Of a stretch of 64,000 nt of DNA, positions 41,519 to 50,195 are shown piece by piece. Within the stretch, counting starts at the first letter, position 1. Each line of letters begins with the position of its first letter. A program made the position numbers and the translations under genes. The notes beneath the pieces are model-generated. The model had not been told where the DNA came from. It worked only from the letters and a program-made list of their open reading frames with translations, and did no database searches. This stretch comes from JAHRAW01 sp965212085 (GTDB lineage: Bacteria > Pseudomonadota > Gammaproteobacteria > Arenicellales > Poriferihabitantaceae), in contig OZ243042.1 in assembly GCA_965212085.1 (NCBI GenBank), positions 1,116,001-1,180,000 of the forward strand, read 5' to 3'.

Positions 41519-43690
41519 ATGCGCAAACGTCATTCCCCCTTTCGTCGCCCCCGCCTGTTCGGCGATTTGAAGTCTTTGCATTCATCCATTACCCCGCTGG
41601 TCCGTCTGTGGATGCTGCGTATCCTGATGTTGTATGGCGGCGGGGGTGCATTCCATTCCGGCAAGCGTCATGGAAATTTTCTGAGGATCATCGCAGACGT
41701 TGATGACACGCTCCGGGCCGTGGGTCTTGAGAAGTGGGTTGATGCGGATGATGACGTTCGCGTGGAAGACTTCGTCGCCGATTTGCGCGCGCATCACCGG
41801 AACGCCGAGAAGGAATCGCGCAAGCCCCGTAAATCGCCGAACGCATCCGTGCTTCGCCGCAACGTGCAAAAAATTGCGAAGTTGGCCGGCTTGTCCGATA
41901 GCGATTGCCGCATCCTGGAGTTGGCGATCCTCATCCATGACGTGAAACCACTTGAGGAAGCAGCCGACATACTGGGTGAACTGTCCACGCCGCAAGTGTC
42001 CGAAGCGGTGTCGGGGATACTGGATATACCGCTCCCCGAAGTGCGCGCCTCCCTTTCGCCAAAGGGTATTTTGAACCGCTCCGGGCTGCTGTCGTTGAGC
42101 GATGATTCCAATGAATTGCACCGCAAACTGGATCTTCTATCCTACGCCTTTCCCTCGCAGATGATGGTTCCCGACATGGACCCGGCCGGTTTGTTGCGTG
42201 ACATGGTGTCGCCCGGCGTCGCCCCGGAGTTGGCGATTGACGACTACCAACATCTTGCGCCGTCGCTGGCGGTGCTGCGCCCCTACCTGAAGCGCGCCGC
42301 CGAAAAAAACCGGCCCGGCGTCAACATTTTTTTGTACGGCGCCCCCGGCACGGGTAAAACCCAGTTGGCCAGGGTGCTGGCCGCGGAACTCGGCAGGGAT
42401 TTGTTCGAGGTTTCCAACATGGATGAGGATGATGATCCCGTGGATGGAAATCGCAGGCTGCGCGCCTTTCGCGCCACGCAGAGTTTCTTCGCCAACCGAA
42501 AAGCGCTGATCCTGTTTGACGAGGCCGAAGACGTTTTCCCCGAAGCGCGGAACGCTTTTTTTGGTTTGCTGTTCGGGGGCGGGGGCGGGGGCCGGGCCGC
42601 CGAAAAGAGCAAGGGATGGATCAACCGCATGCTGGAAGAGAATCCGCTGCCGGCGTTCTGGGTGTCCAATTCCATCTCCGGCCTGGACCCCGCGTACATT
42701 CGCCGCTTTGACGGCGTGATCGAGTTGCCCGTACCGCCGAAGCCGGTTCGCGAGCGCATCATTCGCAATGCCTGCGGCGAGTTGCTGGACGCGCGCGCGG
42801 TTGCGCGGGTGGCCGAATCCGCAACCCTGGCCCCGGCTGTCGTGACCCGCGCCACCGGCATCGTGAACCTGATCCGGGACGAGTTGGATGAACGCGAGAT
42901 CTATCCGGCCTTTGAGTTGCTGATCAACAACGTCCTTGAGGCGCAAGGCCACCGCCCGATCAAACGCAACGACCCCAACCGCCTGCCCGAAGTCTATGAC
43001 CCGGCTTTCATCCACGCCGACCAGGACTTGGCTCCCATCACCGGGGCGTTGGTCAAAACGCGGATGGGGCGGCTTTGTCTGTACGGGCCGCCGGGCACCG
43101 GAAAAACCGCGTACGGGCGGTGGGTGGCCGAGCGCATGGGCGTTCCGTTGCTGTTGAAAAAGGCTTCGGATTTGTTGTCAAAGTGGGTGGGAGGGACCGA
43201 GAAAAACATCGCCGCGGCCTTCAAGGAAGCGCAGCGCGAAGGCGCGGTGCTGCTGATCGACGAGATGGACAGCTTCCTGCAAGACCGCAGGCGTGCGCAA
43301 CACGGATGGGAGATAACCCAGGTCAACGAAATGCTGACGCAGATTGAGTCGTTCGGCGGCGTCTTCATCGCTTCCACCAACCTGATGGACGATTTGGATC
43401 AGGCGTCGCTGCGGCGCTTTGATCTCAAAATCCGGTTTGACTTCCTGCGCCCCGAACAGGCGTGGCAGTTGCTGCAAAGGTACTGCGCCACGCTGAAAAT
43501 AACGGCGCCCGCAAAAACCATCAGACCCCGCCTTGCCCGCCTGCGCAACCTGACCCCCGGCGATTTTGCCGTGGTTGTGCGCCAACGCACCATATCCCCG
43601 GTCGCCACCGCGAAAGAGTTTGTGGCAACGCTGGAGGCCGAATGCACGCTCAAGGAAGGGGCGAAAAATCCGGTTGGTTTCACGCGGTAG
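41519..43690 (+). CDS. Protein with two AAA+ ATPase domains
   Basis: The 723-residue protein has an alpha-helical N-terminal region (about 1-230). The first AAA+ module has Walker A GAPGTGKT (274-281) and Walker B ILFDEAEDVF (about 330); a glycine-rich insert follows. The second module has GPPGTGKT (523-530) and LLIDEMDSF (about 578-586), with FIASTNLMDDLD as sensor 1. The tandem layout resembles Cdc48/SpoVK-type COG0464 remodellers. CGGAGA precedes the ATG at 41519; the frame continues upstream to 41333 only through the previous gene's end. It starts a three-gene set with two glycosylase-like proteins, which suggests it remodels nucleoprotein or acts in defence (inference). Confidence 0.82.
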   Translation: MRKRHSPFRRPRLFGDLKSLHSSITPLVRLWMLRILMLYGGGGAFHSGKRHGNFLRIIADVDDTLRAVGLEKWVDADDDVRVEDFVADLRAHHRNAEKESRKPRKSPNASVLRRNVQKIAKLAGLSDSDCRILELAILIHDVKPLEEAADILGELSTPQVSEAVSGILDIPLPEVRASLSPKGILNRSGLLSLSDDSNELHRKLDLLSYAFPSQMMVPDMDPAGLLRDMVSPGVAPELAIDDYQHLAPSLAVLRPYLKRAAEKNRPGVNIFLYGAPGTGKTQLARVLAAELGRDLFEVSNMDEDDDPVDGNRRLRAFRATQSFFANRKALILFDEAEDVFPEARNAFFGLLFGGGGGGRAAEKSKGWINRMLEENPLPAFWVSNSISGLDPAYIRRFDGVIELPVPPKPVRERIIRNACGELLDARAVARVAESATLAPAVVTRATGIVNLIRDELDEREIYPAFELLINNVLEAQGHRPIKRNDPNRLPEVYDPAFIHADQDLAPITGALVKTRMGRLCLYGPPGTGKTAYGRWVAERMGVPLLLKKASDLLSKWVGGTEKNIAAAFKEAQREGAVLLIDEMDSFLQDRRRAQHGWEITQVNEMLTQIESFGGVFIASTNLMDDLDQASLRRFDLKIRFDFLRPEQAWQLLQRYCATLKITAPAKTIRPRLARLRNLTPGDFAVVVRQRTISPVATAKEFVATLEAECTLKEGAKNPVGFTR

Positions 43691-43708
43691 CGCGGCAGGG
43701 GGTAAGTG

Positions 43709-44464
43709 ATGGCTGGTCATCCTGATTTATACGCTGACGCTTGTTTAAATGATATTCGTTCGGAATGGATCGGATCCAGGCACTATGGTCATGGCTTCGG
43801 CGGAAAGACGGTGCTGATTCTCAGTGAGTCGTGCCACCGATGGGGTGAGTTACAATATCGGATACGAGGTGAAAAAACAGACCAGGAAATATCACCGGAG
43901 TATTTTACGATACCCATAGCGCCCCGGTTTGAAGAACTTTTCGAATCCCGCATAGTAAAGAAGAAAGAAAAGTGTCCGCCCGATACGCACCGGCTTTTTA
44001 CCAACATTGCCGTTGCGTTTCTAAACCACGTCCCCGATGAAAAGGAAAGGCGGGAGTTTTGGCATTCCGTTGCGTTCTGGAATCTCACCCAGGACAGCAT
44101 CGGTGGCGCTTCGGGAGAAAGGCTTACCGATGAAATGTGGAGCAAGTACGGGTCCGACTTATTCTCTCATTCCTTGAGCAGCTGTCTTCCCGATTTCATA
44201 GCAGTTTTTGGTTCCAGACTTTGGGAGAAAGTCAGCGCCTGGACTTTCACCGCTGCATATGAACCGGTAATCTCCGGCGTTCCTGATTCCGGGAGCGCAA
44301 AGATGAAGCGTTACAAAACTTGCTGCGAAGCCCGCGCATTTGCGTTTCGGCTCCCGCATCCCCTAACGCCCGGCTTCAACGGCCGGGATTGGCACAAGAG
44401 CCTTATGGAGGCGCTTGAGGTTGATCCTGGTGATGAGCGTGATGATGAAAAGTATGGGTGGTGA
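43709..44464 (+). CDS. Uncharacterised protein resembling the uracil-DNA glycosylase superfamily (first)
   Basis: A 251-residue protein with VLILSESCH (35-43), FWHSVAFWNLTQ (117-128) and PDFIAVFGSRLWE (161-173). These stretches resemble the strand-loop elements of the uracil-DNA-glycosylase fold (GExPG loop, central Asn, and the P-D-hhhhhG strand). The match is by pattern only and the catalytic residues are not certain. GGGGG lies just before the ATG at 43709, 18 bases after the AAA+ gene, so the two are likely one transcript. The second half of the gene is more AT-rich than the ATPase. Confidence 0.6.
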   Translation: MAGHPDLYADACLNDIRSEWIGSRHYGHGFGGKTVLILSESCHRWGELQYRIRGEKTDQEISPEYFTIPIAPRFEELFESRIVKKKEKCPPDTHRLFTNIAVAFLNHVPDEKERREFWHSVAFWNLTQDSIGGASGERLTDEMWSKYGSDLFSHSLSSCLPDFIAVFGSRLWEKVSAWTFTAAYEPVISGVPDSGSAKMKRYKTCCEARAFAFRLPHPLTPGFNGRDWHKSLMEALEVDPGDERDDEKYGW

Positions 44465-44477
44465 TTGGATTGATGTC

Positions 44478-44486
44478 TGATATAAT
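44478..44486 (+). promoter_or_regulatory. Extended -10 promoter before the second glycosylase-like gene
   Basis: TGA followed by TATAAT (44481-44486) forms an extended -10 box 46 bases before the ATG at 44533, so this gene may also be transcribed on its own. Confidence 0.45.
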
Positions 44487-44532
44487 TCAGCGGCTTTTTA
44501 TTAGATAACCCAGTATTTTGGAGGAAATTCAC

Positions 44533-45186
44533 ATGAGTATCACAGATAAAGAAAATGAACTTTTTAAACGGTGGCAAAAAGAACGACCCCAACGCAAGCC
44601 CTTTGTTAAAGACGGTGTTGTGAATGGTGGCGAATATGAGAAGTCCAAAGTGAAGACTGTTTTTGTTGTTCGAGAGTATGCCCACGCCAAAGAAGGGTAT
44701 GATCTTCGAGAAGAAGAATTGACCCGTTACGAACATAAAATTTGGCAGAGAGTCGCCGATACATTATACAGAATCCATCAAATGTCCGGCTATGAGCAAA
44801 AGGCCTCTGCCGAAGAGAGGATGCCTCCGGGTATTTGTGCGTTCAATTTGGGGAAAGCAGGGGGAAATCGGACCACAGACATGACACAGTTGGAAATAGT
44901 TGCAATGGATGATCGGGAGTTCATCCTTCAGCAAGTTGAAATCTACAACCCGAATTTAATTATTTGCGGCGGTACTTTTGACATTTTCCACCGCGTGGAC
45001 GGCCGGAAAAATGAGGAATCTAAAAGGACATCAAAAAAATTCCAGTGGTATAAAAGAAACAATAAGCAGTACGTAATTGGTGCTTATCACCCCTCGTCAT
45101 TTGGGAAAGTGCAATGGGATACCGAACAACTACTCGAAGCGATCCGGGAAATGGACAATAACGCACTTGGTTTGAAGAAAGCGTGA
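44533..45186 (+). CDS. Uncharacterised protein resembling the uracil-DNA glycosylase superfamily (second)
   Basis: The 217-residue protein has VKTVFVVREYAHAKEG (40-55), ICAFNLGKAGG (101-111), PNLIICGGTFDIF (140-152) and AYHPSSF (184-190). The order matches the uracil-DNA-glycosylase fold, ending in an HPS-like active-site loop. The sequence differs from the preceding gene, so the two are remote paralogs or heterodimer partners rather than a recent duplication. GGAGG lies 8 bases before the ATG at 44533. AT-rich composition suggests acquisition. It is followed directly by repeat DNA. Confidence 0.62.
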   Translation: MSITDKENELFKRWQKERPQRKPFVKDGVVNGGEYEKSKVKTVFVVREYAHAKEGYDLREEELTRYEHKIWQRVADTLYRIHQMSGYEQKASAEERMPPGICAFNLGKAGGNRTTDMTQLEIVAMDDREFILQQVEIYNPNLIICGGTFDIFHRVDGRKNEESKRTSKKFQWYKRNNKQYVIGAYHPSSFGKVQWDTEQLLEAIREMDNNALGLKKA

Positions 45187-45210
45187 AGCACCATTTTCAT
45201 TCTACGCCGT

Positions 45211-45457
45211 CATTCCCGGGCGTTAGTGTCCGTTGCCGCGCAAGCGGGGGCGCGCGTTGTGGGTTGCGCGTGACGCGCATTGTGGGGGGAGACCCCCCAC
45301 GCCCCCCTGTGCGGCGCGGGGAAACTCCTGTTTCCAGCGCCGCGCGCACATCCCTGTGCGCGACAGTCCGGCTATCGCCGAACCGAAAAAGCGGATGTCC
45401 GATACGATGAAACAAACGGTCGCTATCGCTCCCTATTTTTCTATCGTTCGGGAATGA
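45211..45457 (+). repeat. Truncated REP-A joined to composite repeat copy 2 and REP-B copy 3
   Basis: REP-A is present only to its tip (45211-45246). The composite ~190-base repeat (45266-45457) then begins and matches 18778-18977. This fills the gene-free spacer 45187-45496; no coding sequence is supported there. Confidence 0.82.
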
Positions 45458-45496
45458 CGGCGGAGGGGCGGGAATCCAGCGGGCAAACCCACAACG

Positions 45497-46534
45497 TCAG
45501 CCGCCGTCGTTACCCGCAACCAACTCCTCCGCCATCCGCCCAAGCGCATCCGCGTCATCGCCGCCCACATTCCCCCGCATTGCCAACAAGCGATCCTGAT
45601 CGCAAGGATACCCTTCCCCAAGCCTGTCCGCCGCACGGTGCGCGCCGTCCGGGTCGTTGCATATCAGCGCCATGTCGCAGCCGGCGGTGAGCGCCGTGGC
45701 GCTTCGTGTTCCGGGGTCGTCGCCGGTGCCGGCGCCTTTCATGCTCAGGTCGTCGCTGAAAATTACGCCGTCGAAGTTCAGTTTTTTGCGCAGTATGCCT
45801 TGCAGCCAGAACGGCGCGTAGGTCGGCAGTTGTTCGTGGATGCGCTCGAACAAAACATGCGCGGTCATGACGCCGCCGAGGCGTTTGGCGAGGCGAGCGA
45901 AGGGCGTCAGGTCGCATGGTTCGAGTTCGGCGAAGGTGCGCGTGTCCACCGGCGTTTGGTGGTGGGAGTCGGCACTGACGCCGCCGTGGCCGGGGAAGTG
46001 TTTGCCGGTGGCGGCCATGCCGGCGCGGTTCATGCCGGTAATGTACGCGCCGGCCAGTTTGCAGACGGCGGCGGGGTCGCGGTGGAAGGCGCGGTCGCCG
46101 ATCACGCGGCTGCGCGGGTGCCGGCAGTCGAGCACCGGGGCAAAACTGAAATCCACTCCGGTTTGCAGAACTTCGGCGGCCATCAACCGCCCGGCGGTTT
46201 CGGCCATGGCGATGCCGCGCGCGGGGTCGCGGTCGTAGCGTTCGCCGATGCGCGCGGCTGCGGGAAGCGCGTGGAATCCGTCGCGGAAACGTTGCACGCG
46301 CCCGCCTTCCTGATCCACCGCCACCAGCAAGGCCGGGGAGCGGAGCGCCTTGATCTCCGCAACGAGGGCGCGCACCTGCGCCTTGTCGCGGTAGTTGCGG
46401 GCAAACAATAGCACCGCGCCCACCGCGGGATGGCGCAAAAAATCCATCTCGTGCGCCGCCGGGGTCTCCCCGCCGAGGTCAACCATCAGCGCGCCGAGGG
46501 GCAGTTCAAGGGGGGCGTTCAAGGGACTGTTCAA
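45497..46534 (-). CDS. nagZ: Beta-N-acetylhexosaminidase NagZ
   Basis: This 345-residue glycoside hydrolase family 3 enzyme has GGRVQRFRDGF, DFSFAPVLDC, and the signature KHFPGHGGVSADSHH with the catalytic His in the loop. The nucleophile Asp lies in GVIFSDDLSM. It removes N-acetylglucosamine from anhydromuropeptides during peptidoglycan recycling, producing the signals that induce AmpC in other bacteria. It has no signal peptide and acts in the cytoplasm. It lies last in the leftward cluster after the L,D-transpeptidase gene. Confidence 0.95.
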   Translation of the reverse strand: MNSPLNAPLELPLGALMVDLGGETPAAHEMDFLRHPAVGAVLLFARNYRDKAQVRALVAEIKALRSPALLVAVDQEGGRVQRFRDGFHALPAAARIGERYDRDPARGIAMAETAGRLMAAEVLQTGVDFSFAPVLDCRHPRSRVIGDRAFHRDPAAVCKLAGAYITGMNRAGMAATGKHFPGHGGVSADSHHQTPVDTRTFAELEPCDLTPFARLAKRLGGVMTAHVLFERIHEQLPTYAPFWLQGILRKKLNFDGVIFSDDLSMKGAGTGDDPGTRSATALTAGCDMALICNDPDGAHRAADRLGEGYPCDQDRLLAMRGNVGGDDADALGRMAEELVAGNDGG

Positions 46535-46560
46535 TAATGCGGGCGCGGTTCAGAAGCAAC

Positions 46561-47052
46561 TCAGCCACAAATAACCACCGGCGTTCCCACCGCCACGCGG
46601 TCGAACAATTCCACCACGTCTCGGTTGCGCATGCGAATGCAGCCGTGGGAGCCGGGCTTGCCCATTTCCACGTCGTCGGGAGCACCGTGGATGTAGATGT
46701 AACGGCGCATGCTGTCGACCGCGCCGAGGCGGTTGAAGCCCGGTTCGCAGCCGCTCAGCCACAAAATCCGCGTCAGTATCCAGTCCCGCTGCGGCGCGCC
46801 GGCGCGCAGTTGCGGCGCAAATCGTTCGCCGCTCGGCCGCCGCCCGGTGAACACGCTGTTGAGCGGCGCGCCGGCGCCGATTTTGGCGCGGATAATGTGC
46901 CGGCCCCGTGGGGTGCATTCGCTGTTGATGATCTCGCCGGGGCCGTTGGCCGCGCTCGAAATATCGTAGCGCGCCACCGCCTCGCCGCGTTCGCCGAGCA
47001 GCGCCAGGGTCTGCGCGGGCAGGTCAATGCGAATGTGTTGGTTCGGTTTCAT
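46561..47052 (-). CDS. L,D-transpeptidase (YkuD) domain protein
   Basis: The 163-residue protein consists of little more than the YkuD catalytic domain: IHGAPDD (121-127) and GSHGCIRMRN (134-143) with the active-site cysteine at 138. No signal peptide or anchor is visible, which is unusual for an enzyme acting on the wall, so it may act on cytoplasmic recycled muropeptides or be exported another way. It is adjacent to nagZ, supporting a recycling context. All catalytic residues are present. Confidence 0.87.
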   Translation of the reverse strand: MKPNQHIRIDLPAQTLALLGERGEAVARYDISSAANGPGEIINSECTPRGRHIIRAKIGAGAPLNSVFTGRRPSGERFAPQLRAGAPQRDWILTRILWLSGCEPGFNRLGAVDSMRRYIYIHGAPDDVEMGKPGSHGCIRMRNRDVVELFDRVAVGTPVVICG

Positions 47053-47076
47053 TGCGGCGGTTCCATTGCGGCGGTT

Positions 47077-47553
47077 TCAGCGCGCTTTGATGAGGTGGTC
47101 GAGCAGGTCGCCGCTGGCCTGCTCGATCAAGTCCAGCGCCTGGTCGAATCCCTGTTCGCCGCCGTAGTAGGGGTCCGGCACTTCGTCGTAGCCGGCGACC
47201 GGGATCAGGTCGAGGAACAGGTGAACCTTGTGCCGGTGTTGCGCGCCGGCGAGGCGTATCAGGCTGGCGTAATTGTCGCGGTCCATGGCGATGATGTAGT
47301 CAAACGCGGCCATGTCGGCGGCGCCGGTCTGCCGCGCCCGCAGGCCGCTGAGGTCAACGCCACGGCGGGCGGCGGCGTGCCGGGCGCGATGGTCCGGGGG
47401 CGCGCCGATATGCCAGTCGCCGGTGCCCGCGGAATCTATTTCAAACGCTTCGCCGAGGCCCCGGGACTCGACGGCTTTGCGGAACACGCCTTCGGCGGTG
47501 GGCGAGCGGCAGATGTTGCCGAGGCAGACGAACAGTACGCGGCACGCGGGCAT
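47077..47553 (-). CDS. Low-molecular-weight protein tyrosine phosphatase
   Basis: The 158-residue enzyme has the P-loop CLGNICRS (CX5R, residues 10-17) at the N-terminus and the general-acid DPYYGG near residue 126. It removes phosphate from tyrosine, often in control of exopolysaccharide kinases, though the partner here is unknown. It lies 25 bases downstream of spoT and 25 bases upstream of the L,D-transpeptidase gene. Confidence 0.92.
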   Translation of the reverse strand: MPACRVLFVCLGNICRSPTAEGVFRKAVESRGLGEAFEIDSAGTGDWHIGAPPDHRARHAAARRGVDLSGLRARQTGAADMAAFDYIIAMDRDNYASLIRLAGAQHRHKVHLFLDLIPVAGYDEVPDPYYGGEQGFDQALDLIEQASGDLLDHLIKAR

Positions 47554-47578
47554 GGTCGGCGGATGCGCTCAGCGCGGC

Positions 47579-49873
47579 TCAGGCGCGGCTCAGGTTGATC
47601 ACCGACGTCTCCCCGTGCAGCCGGCGCATGATGTCGGCCAGGTGCTTGCGCCCGGTTACTTCGATGATAAAAGACATCGCCGAGGTGTTGTGATGGCGGG
47701 GGTCAACCTGGAGGTTGTTGATGTTGGATTCGTGCTCGGCGATGATGTTGCTGACCGAAGCCAGCACGCCGGGCTCGTTGCGGGTTTCCATTTTGATCAT
47801 CACCTGGAATTTACCCGTGGTGGTTTCCGACCACGCGAGGTCAAAGGAGTTGTCCGGGTGGCGCATGATTTCCCGGCAGTTGGGGCAGTTGCAGCGGTGC
47901 ACCACCAGCCCGCGGCCGCTGGTCATGGCGCCGATAATTTTGTCGCCGGGAATCGGGCGGCAGCAGCTGGCGTGGGTGACCAGCAGCCGTTCGGTGCCCT
48001 CGATGGTCATGGCCGGCGGCGGGTCGCCGCCCGGTTCGGCGTCGCCGCGCGCGCTTTGCGCCCCGGCGACCAGCTGCTTCGCCACCAGGGTCGGCAGGCG
48101 CCTGCCGAACCCGATGTCGCGCAGCAGTTGCGTCCAGTCGTCCATTTGCAGGTGTTGGAGCAGCGCGACCTTGTGGGTGCTGGGAATGCGCATGCGCCGG
48201 TAGCCCTGCCGGGCCAGCGCCTGCTTGAGCAGTTTGCCGCCGAGTTTGAAGGACTCCTTGTCCTTCTGCTGGTTCAGGAAGTGGCGGATTGAGGCGCGCG
48301 CCTTGGAAGTTACCGCGTAGTCCAGCCACGCCGGCAGCGGCCGCGCGCTGCGCGAAGTAACGATCTCGATGTGGTCGCCGTTGTTGAGGGTTTGATGCAG
48401 GGGCGCCATCTGCTGGTTGACGCGCGCGCCGATGCTGCGGTTGCCGACGCCGGTGTGCACGGCGTAGGAAAAATCCAGCGCCGTGGCGCCACGGGGCAGG
48501 CGCTTGATGTCGCCCTTGGGGGTGAACACATAGACCTCGTCGGGGAACAGGTCGGCCTTTAGGTGTTCGAGAAACTCCCCGGAGTCGAGGGATTTTTGCT
48601 GGGACTCGAGGAAGCTGCTGAGCCACTTTTGCGCGAGTTCCTGGGGTGCGTGCTCGCCGGTGGTTTCGGTCTTGTACAGCCAGTGGGAGGCGACGCCCTT
48701 TTCCGCCACGCGGTGCATCGCGCGGCTGCGAATCTGCACTTCCACGGACTGCCCGAACGGGCCGATGACCACGGTGTGCAGCGACTGGTAGCCGTTCACC
48801 TTGGGGATGGCGACGTAGTCCTTGAAGCTTTCCGGGCGCGGTTTGTACAACTGGTGAATGACCCCCAGGGCGTGGTAGCACTGCGGGCGGGTTTCGGTGA
48901 CCACGCGGATGGCGTTGATGTCCTGGACGTCCCGCAGCAGCAGTTTTTTCTGCTGCATCTTGCGGTAGATGCTGTAAATATCCTTCTCGCGCCCCGACAC
49001 CAGGGCGCCGATGCCGGCCCTTTCCAGTTCCCGCTGAATCCCGCCGCACGCCTCCTTGACCACGGATTTGCGCCCGCGCTTTTTGGTACCCAGTTTTTTG
49101 GAGATGGCGTTGTAGCGTTTCGGATAGAGAGTTCGCAGGCTCAGGTCTTCGAGTTTTTGCGCCAGGTCGCGCATGCCGAGGCGGTTGGCGATGGGCGCGT
49201 AAATCTCCAGGGTCTGGCGCGCCACCCGGCGTTTTTTGTCCTCCTTGAGGGATTCCAGGGTGCGCATGTTGTGCAGGCGGTCGCACAGTTTGATGATGAT
49301 AACGCGGATGTCCTTGGCCGTGGCCATGAACATTTTTCGGAACGACGCGGCTTCGGCGTGCTCCTTGGGTTCCTGCTCCAGTTGGCTGACCTTGCTCACG
49401 CCGTCCACCAGTTCGGCGACGTCGCCGCCGAAGCGCTCCGCCAGCTGCGCGAGGGTGATGTCGGTGTCCTCCACCACGTCGTGCAGCACCGCGGCGATGA
49501 TGGTGCGGCTGTCCATGCGCATCTCGCCGAGGATGCGCGCCACCGCCAGGGGGTGATGGATGTAGGCTTCGCCGCTTTCCCTGGTCTGCCCGGCGTGGGC
49601 TTCGGCGCCGAACAGGCAGGCGTCGTGGATGTTGGCTACGGCGTCGGCGCTGAGATAGTCGCCGAGGCAGGTGAGCAGTTCGCCGGTGCGGGTGCGGCGC
49701 CCCGCCACCTTCGGCTTGCGTGCCGGCGCAGCATCCGTTGCCGGCACGGCGTCCGCAGCGTCCGCAACGGGAGACGGCGGGAGGGGGTCAGTCGCGGTCC
49801 GCTTCCACCGGCGGCTCAGCGGTAACCGGCTCGGCAATCGGTTCGGTAGTCGGCTCGGTAATCGGCTCGCCAT
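47579..49873 (-). CDS. spoT: Bifunctional (p)ppGpp synthetase/hydrolase SpoT
   Basis: The ~764-residue protein has an intact HD hydrolase domain (HHPLAVARIL and VLHDVVEDTD). The synthetase domain follows (GREKDIYSIYRKM through FKDYVAIPKVNGYQSLHT), then TGS (DEVYVFTPKGDIKRLP), a conserved-cysteine zinc finger (ASCCRPIPGD, HRCNCPNC) and a C-terminal ACT domain. It sets (p)ppGpp levels in starvation. The gmk-rpoZ-spoT order is classic. I chose the ATG at 49873, with AGGGGA upstream, so the gene overlaps rpoZ by 86 bases out of frame. Its first ~60 residues are a low-complexity extension with SRLP repeats. A GTG at 49747 is the alternative. Confidence 0.93.
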   Translation of the reverse strand: MASRLPSRLPNRLPSRLPLSRRWKRTATDPLPPSPVADAADAVPATDAAPARKPKVAGRRTRTGELLTCLGDYLSADAVANIHDACLFGAEAHAGQTRESGEAYIHHPLAVARILGEMRMDSRTIIAAVLHDVVEDTDITLAQLAERFGGDVAELVDGVSKVSQLEQEPKEHAEAASFRKMFMATAKDIRVIIIKLCDRLHNMRTLESLKEDKKRRVARQTLEIYAPIANRLGMRDLAQKLEDLSLRTLYPKRYNAISKKLGTKKRGRKSVVKEACGGIQRELERAGIGALVSGREKDIYSIYRKMQQKKLLLRDVQDINAIRVVTETRPQCYHALGVIHQLYKPRPESFKDYVAIPKVNGYQSLHTVVIGPFGQSVEVQIRSRAMHRVAEKGVASHWLYKTETTGEHAPQELAQKWLSSFLESQQKSLDSGEFLEHLKADLFPDEVYVFTPKGDIKRLPRGATALDFSYAVHTGVGNRSIGARVNQQMAPLHQTLNNGDHIEIVTSRSARPLPAWLDYAVTSKARASIRHFLNQQKDKESFKLGGKLLKQALARQGYRRMRIPSTHKVALLQHLQMDDWTQLLRDIGFGRRLPTLVAKQLVAGAQSARGDAEPGGDPPPAMTIEGTERLLVTHASCCRPIPGDKIIGAMTSGRGLVVHRCNCPNCREIMRHPDNSFDLAWSETTTGKFQVMIKMETRNEPGVLASVSNIIAEHESNINNLQVDPRHHNTSAMSFIIEVTGRKHLADIMRRLHGETSVINLSRA

Positions 49874-50156
49874 GGTCTTCCCCTTCAATAGAGTCGCGAT
49901 CATGTTCGTGTTCATTCAATTCACCGTTGTCGTCGAAGGTCAGTTCCGGAATGGTTATTTCCTCTTCGAGAATGGACGGCCCGATCAGCCCCTCGGCGAT
50001 TTCGCGCAGCGCCAGCACCGTCGGCTTGTCGTTATCCCGCTCCACCAGCGGCTCGGCGCCGAGAATCAGCTGCCGCGCGCGCTTGGTGGCGATCAACACC
50101 AACTGAAAGCGGTTGTCGACGTGTTCAAGACAGTCGGTTACGGTTACACGGGCCAT
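49788..50156 (-). CDS. rpoZ: RNA polymerase omega subunit
   Basis: The 122-residue protein starts with the typical MARVTVTDCLEHVDNRFQLVLIAT, followed by KRARQL and DKPTVLALREIAEG. This covers the normal ~75-residue omega core that helps beta-prime fold. The C-terminal ~45 residues are an acidic, proline-rich tail with repeated EP units that E. coli omega lacks. AGGAG lies 7 bases before the ATG. The tail coding region overlaps the start of spoT. Confidence 0.94.
   Translation of the reverse strand: MARVTVTDCLEHVDNRFQLVLIATKRARQLILGAEPLVERDNDKPTVLALREIAEGLIGPSILEEEITIPELTFDDNGELNEHEHDRDSIEGEDHGEPITEPTTEPIAEPVTAEPPVEADRD
49820..49871. repeat. 12-base tandem repeat shared by rpoZ 3' end and spoT 5' end
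   Basis: CGGTAATCGGCT-type units encode a TEPIAEPVT-like tail in the omega subunit and a SRLPSRLP-like head in SpoT, in two different frames. Confidence 0.8.
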
Positions 50157-50195
50157 GGAAAACTCCTGATGAAAAAAAAAATGATAGTAAGGGGA

